The position numbers and the translations under genes are program-made. DNA of 64,000 bases, taken from Gracilaria gracilis (taxonomy: Eukaryota; Rhodophyta; Florideophyceae; Gracilariales; Gracilariaceae). The notes beneath the pieces are model-generated. The model was not told where the DNA came from. It made no database searches and saw nothing but the letters and a program-made list of their open reading frames with translations. How positions within the stretch are numbered: position 1 is the stretch's first letter; every line of letters begins with the position of its first letter. This document shows positions 63,958 through 64,000 of the stretch, in pieces. Where the stretch lies: the NCBI GenBank assembly GCA_030374805.1, contig JARGSG010000243.1, positions 124,001 through 188,000 on the forward strand, given 5' to 3'.

Positions 63958-64000
63958 TTTTCGGGTTTTATTATTTTGCAATATTAATTGCAGAATATCA

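Overview
This window is a piece of a red algal plastid genome, most likely from a florideophyte. It is very AT-rich, gene-dense and compact. It carries phycobilisome genes (apcD, apcF, cpcA, cpcB, cpcG, cpeA, cpeB, nblA, ycf58), red-type Rubisco with its activase cbbX, and genes that green plastids lack: sufB, sufC, gltB, trpA, ilvH, pgmA, ftrB, trxA, secA, tilS, ycf26, ycf63, plus tmRNA and SRP RNA genes. Phycoerythrin genes together with a group II intron in a CAU-anticodon tRNA fit florideophyte plastids. No rRNA repeat lies in this window.

Layout. 1-9.1 kb: the 3' part of rpoC2, then rps2, tsf and the ATP synthase operon atpI-H-G-F-D-A. 9.2-12.3 kb (minus): sufC, sufB and a membrane protein resembling EcfT/CbiQ. 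12.3-17.5 kb: trnL(caa), ycf39, ycf41 and psbI, then a minus-strand unit with ycf58 and two overlapping reading frames that together look like an Omp85/Toc75-type outer-membrane protein, then cemA. 17.5-19.7 kb: a split class II-shaped tRNA (CAU) holding a group II intron with a broken, degenerate maturase. 19.7-30.4 kb: ycf4, petL, psaL, rpl28, trxA, rbcL-rbcS-cbbX, ycf34, ilvH, infC, rps4, a Tic22-like 444-residue protein, tmRNA and several tRNAs. 30.5-38.7 kb: apcF, ycf20, cpcG, nblA, cpeBA, ccsA, psaK, accA, ycf22, a decayed ycf23 and psaC. 38.9-53.2 kb: gltB, rpoZ, cpcBA, pgmA, ycf21, secA, trpA, tilS, psb30, ftrB. 53.4-64 kb: psaI, psbE-F-L-J, ycf26, ycf63, chlI, psaM, ycf46, rpl34, ycf37, ycf52, psaF, psaJ, apcD and ffs.

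How the genes work together. Most encode photosynthetic light harvesting (phycobilisome rods and core, PSI and PSII subunits and the assembly factors Ycf4, Ycf37 and Ycf39), ATP synthesis, carbon fixation and amino-acid, lipid and chlorophyll synthesis. trxA and ftrB form a ferredoxin-thioredoxin redox pair. ycf22 and ycf63 are the MlaD-like and MlaE-like parts of an MCE lipid transporter. secA, the Omp85-like pair and the Tic22-like protein are envelope or translocation functions.

Two points stand out. The first is the plastid-encoded Omp85-like protein, read as three POTRA domains plus a beta-barrel, with a Tic22-like protein in the same genome. The second is that four otherwise well-conserved reading frames (Omp85-like, ycf22, ycf20, intron maturase) are each interrupted at an A or T run, and each would be restored by one extra base in that run. 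The cause may be under-called homopolymers, recent mutation, or rescue by polymerase slippage. The sequence alone cannot decide between them.
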